A DNA stretch of 7,593 nucleotides. Origin: an uncultured Pirellulaceae bacterium. GTDB taxonomy: Bacteria; Planctomycetota; Planctomycetia; Pirellulales; Pirellulaceae. The notes beneath the pieces were generated by a model. It saw only the letters and a list, made by a program, of their open reading frames with translations. It was not told the DNA's origin and did no database searches. The DNA is taken from the NCBI GenBank assembly GCA_934255105.1, contig CAKQNH010000204.1, positions 1-7,593 of the forward strand, given 5' to 3'. Of the stretch, positions 5,946-7,593 are shown in pieces; position 1 is the stretch's first letter; each line of letters begins with the position of its first letter. Position numbers and translations under genes: made by a program.

Positions 5946-6857
5946 ATGTCTGCCTACTCGCTTACCCACTTGAAATTGCTCGAGGCGGAGAGCATTCACA
6001 TCATCCGCGAAGTGGCCGCTGAGTTTACCAAACCGGTCATGCTCTACTCGGTCGGCAAAGATTCGTCGGTCATGACGCATCTGGCACTGAAGGCCTTCTA
6101 CCCCGACAAACCCCCATTCCCCTTCATGCACGTCGATACCACGTGGAAGTTCCGCGAGATGATCGAGTTTCGCGAGAGCTTCGCACGCAAGGAATTGGGC
6201 TTGGATCTGATCGTGCATATCAACGAAGAGGGGGCCAAGCTTGGAATCGACCCGGCAGAGAATAGCGAAAAGCATACGGAGATCATGAAGACCGATTCGC
6301 TCAAGGCCGCACTGACCAAGTACGGCTTTGACGCGGCCTTTGGCGGCGCACGTCGCGATGAAGAGAAGTCGCGTGCCAAGGAGCGCGTGTTCTCGTTCCG
6401 CGATAAATTCCATCGCTGGGACCCCAAGAACCAGCGCCCCGAGCTGTGGAATCTGTACAACACCAAGGTCAATCCGGGTGAGAGCATTCGCGTTTTTCCG
6501 CTGAGCAACTGGACTGAGCTAGACGTCTGGCAGTATATTCACTTGGAAAAAATCCCGATCGTGCCACTTTATTTCTCGGACGAGCGGCCGGTAGTCAACC
6601 GCGGTGGGACGTGGATCATGAAAGACGATGAGCGTCTGAAGCTGCAGCCCGGCGAAAAGCTGGAAATGCGACGTGTGCGATTTCGCACACTTGGCTGCTA
6701 TCCTCTGACCGGTGCGGTCGAGTCGGACGCAACCACGCTACCACAGATTATCCAAGAGATGTTGTTGGCCAAAACGAGCGAACGCCAAGGGCGAGTGATC
6801 GACCGCGATGCGGGTGGGGCTGGCATGGAAGAGAAAAAGAAGCAGGGGTATTTCTAA
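5946..6857 (+). CDS. cysD: Sulfate adenylyltransferase subunit 2 (ATP sulfurylase small subunit)
   Basis: CysD catalyses adenylation of sulfate by ATP to give adenosine 5'-phosphosulfate and pyrophosphate, the first step of assimilatory sulfate reduction. The reaction is driven by GTP hydrolysis in its partner CysN. The 303-residue length matches the E. coli protein (302). The PP-loop for ATP is at 35-41 (SVGKDSS) within [20 protein letters not shown]. Other family blocks are [11 protein letters not shown] (62-72), [15 protein letters not shown] (133-147), [12 protein letters not shown] (184-195) and [14 protein letters not shown] (247-260). The protein ends in the typical KKKQGYF. The ATG at 5946 fits the N-terminus of homologues, although no good Shine-Dalgarno sequence precedes it. 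It is followed after only 2 nt by cysN, so the two should be made together as a heterodimer in the cytoplasm. Confidence 0.95.
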   Translation: MSAYSLTHLKLLEAESIHIIREVAAEFTKPVMLYSVGKDSSVMTHLALKAFYPDKPPFPFMHVDTTWKFREMIEFRESFARKELGLDLIVHINEEGAKLGIDPAENSEKHTEIMKTDSLKAALTKYGFDAAFGGARRDEEKSRAKERVFSFRDKFHRWDPKNQRPELWNLYNTKVNPGESIRVFPLSNWTELDVWQYIHLEKIPIVPLYFSDERPVVNRGGTWIMKDDERLKLQPGEKLEMRRVRFRTLGCYPLTGAVESDATTLPQIIQEMLLAKTSERQGRVIDRDAGGAGMEEKKKQGYF

Positions 6858-6859
6858 CG

Positions 6860-7593
6860 ATGAGTCACCAAAGCGAACTAATTGCCAGCGACATCGACAG
6901 CTACTTGGCACAGCACGAACGAAAGGAGTTGCTGCGGTTTATCACCTGCGGCAGCGTGGACGACGGCAAGAGCACGCTCATCGGTCGACTGCTGTTCGAT
7001 TCGAAGATGCTCTACGAAGATCAATTAGCGCAGCTCGAATCGGAGTCGAAAACGCACGGAACCACCGGCGGGAAATTCGACCCCGCACTGGTTACCGACG
7101 GCCTGAAAGCCGAGCGGGAGCAAGGGATCACGATCGACGTAGCTTATCGCTACTTCTCGACCGCCAAGCGCAAGTTCATCATTGCCGATACCCCGGGGCA
7201 TGAGCAATATACTCGGAACATGGCCACGGGTGCCTCATCGGCCGACTTGGCGGTGATTCTCATCGACGCGCGGCACGGAGTGCTGACGCAAACCAAACGC
7301 CACAGTTTCATCGTCGCACTGCTAGGCATCCGTCACGTCGTGGTGACCATCAATAAAATGGACTTGGTCGATTTCAGCCAAGAGCGCTACGACGAAATCT
7401 GCGCCGAATACCGCGCGTTTATAACGCGATTGGATCTGCCAGACCTGCACTTCATTCCCATCTCGGCACTCTCGGGGGACAACGTAGTCGATCCCAGCCC
7501 CAACATGCCCTGGTATCGCGGTGCCACGTTGATGAACGTGCTGGAGACGGTCTACATCGGATCGGATCGCAACTTCGAAGACTTCCGCTTCCC
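6860..7593 (+). CDS. cysN: Sulfate adenylyltransferase subunit 1, GTPase (3' end outside window)
   Basis: The frame is open from the ATG at 6860 to the window edge, giving 244 complete residues of the N-terminal GTPase domain. CysN is an EF-Tu-like GTPase that binds CysD and couples GTP hydrolysis to APS formation. Visible motifs: G1 GSVDDGKS (31-38), G2 threonine T91 in the [11 protein letters not shown] segment, G3 DTPGH (110-114), G4 NKMD (165-168) and G5 SAL (202-204). The [12 protein letters not shown] stretch (44-55) and GLKAEREQG (81-89) are typical of CysN rather than of elongation factors. AGGGG about 11 nt upstream may serve as ribosome binding site. In many bacteria, planctomycetes included, CysN is fused to an APS kinase domain (CysC); that region would lie beyond the window, so fusion cannot be judged here. 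Confidence 0.94.
   Translation, partial: MSHQSELIASDIDSYLAQHERKELLRFITCGSVDDGKSTLIGRLLFDSKMLYEDQLAQLESESKTHGTTGGKFDPALVTDGLKAEREQGITIDVAYRYFSTAKRKFIIADTPGHEQYTRNMATGASSADLAVILIDARHGVLTQTKRHSFIVALLGIRHVVVTINKMDLVDFSQERYDEICAEYRAFITRLDLPDLHFIPISALSGDNVVDPSPNMPWYRGATLMNVLETVYIGSDRNFEDFRF

Noticed and set aside
5925..6413. 162-codon minus-strand open frame opposite cysD
   Set aside because: cysD is certain on the + strand; the antisense frame has no recognisable motif.

Overview
The window looks like ordinary chromosomal DNA from a planctomycete, probably of the Pirellulaceae/Rhodopirellula type. The evidence is the combination of a DUF1501 protein, a secreted DUF1080 (3-keto-disaccharide hydrolase-like) protein and a multidomain DsbD, in moderately GC-rich DNA with few strong Shine-Dalgarno sites. 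This placement is inferred from gene content; no rRNA or other marker gene is present. I see no tRNA, rRNA, CRISPR array, insertion sequence or attachment site, and no stretch over 300 bases lacks a gene.

Layout. Bases 1-651 (+) are the C-terminal part of a DUF1501 gene that begins before the window. A short convergent gap (652-755) holds two adjacent perfect hairpins, the first with a T-tract (terminator). Bases 756-3245 (-) encode a large DsbD-type transmembrane electron carrier with a signal peptide, a repetitive linker, two DsbD-alpha-like periplasmic domains, the membrane domain and a thioredoxin-like C-terminal domain. A divergent promoter region of about 210 bp (3246-3455) contains two palindromes. 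Then, on the + strand, come a secreted DUF1080 protein (3456-4340), a HAD-family phosphatase (4340-5029) and an RsmG-like 16S rRNA methyltransferase (5026-5757). These three overlap by 1 and 4 nt and are probably co-translated. After a 188-bp gap with an 8-bp hairpin come cysD (5946-6857) and the N-terminal part of cysN (6860 to window end), the two subunits of ATP sulfurylase.

How the genes fit together. CysD and CysN form one enzyme that activates sulfate to APS for assimilation. DsbD carries reducing power from cytoplasmic thioredoxin to the cell envelope, where the DUF1080 protein is also predicted to be exported. The HAD and RsmG proteins are cytoplasmic, and their link to the DUF1080 gene seems to be transcriptional and translational rather than an obvious pathway. 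I see no convincing new defence, mobile or biosynthetic system. The points most worth a second look are the paired loop-complementary hairpins, the duplicated DsbD-alpha domain with its in-frame 15-bp repeat linker, the palindromes in the divergent promoter, and the overlapping three-gene unit.
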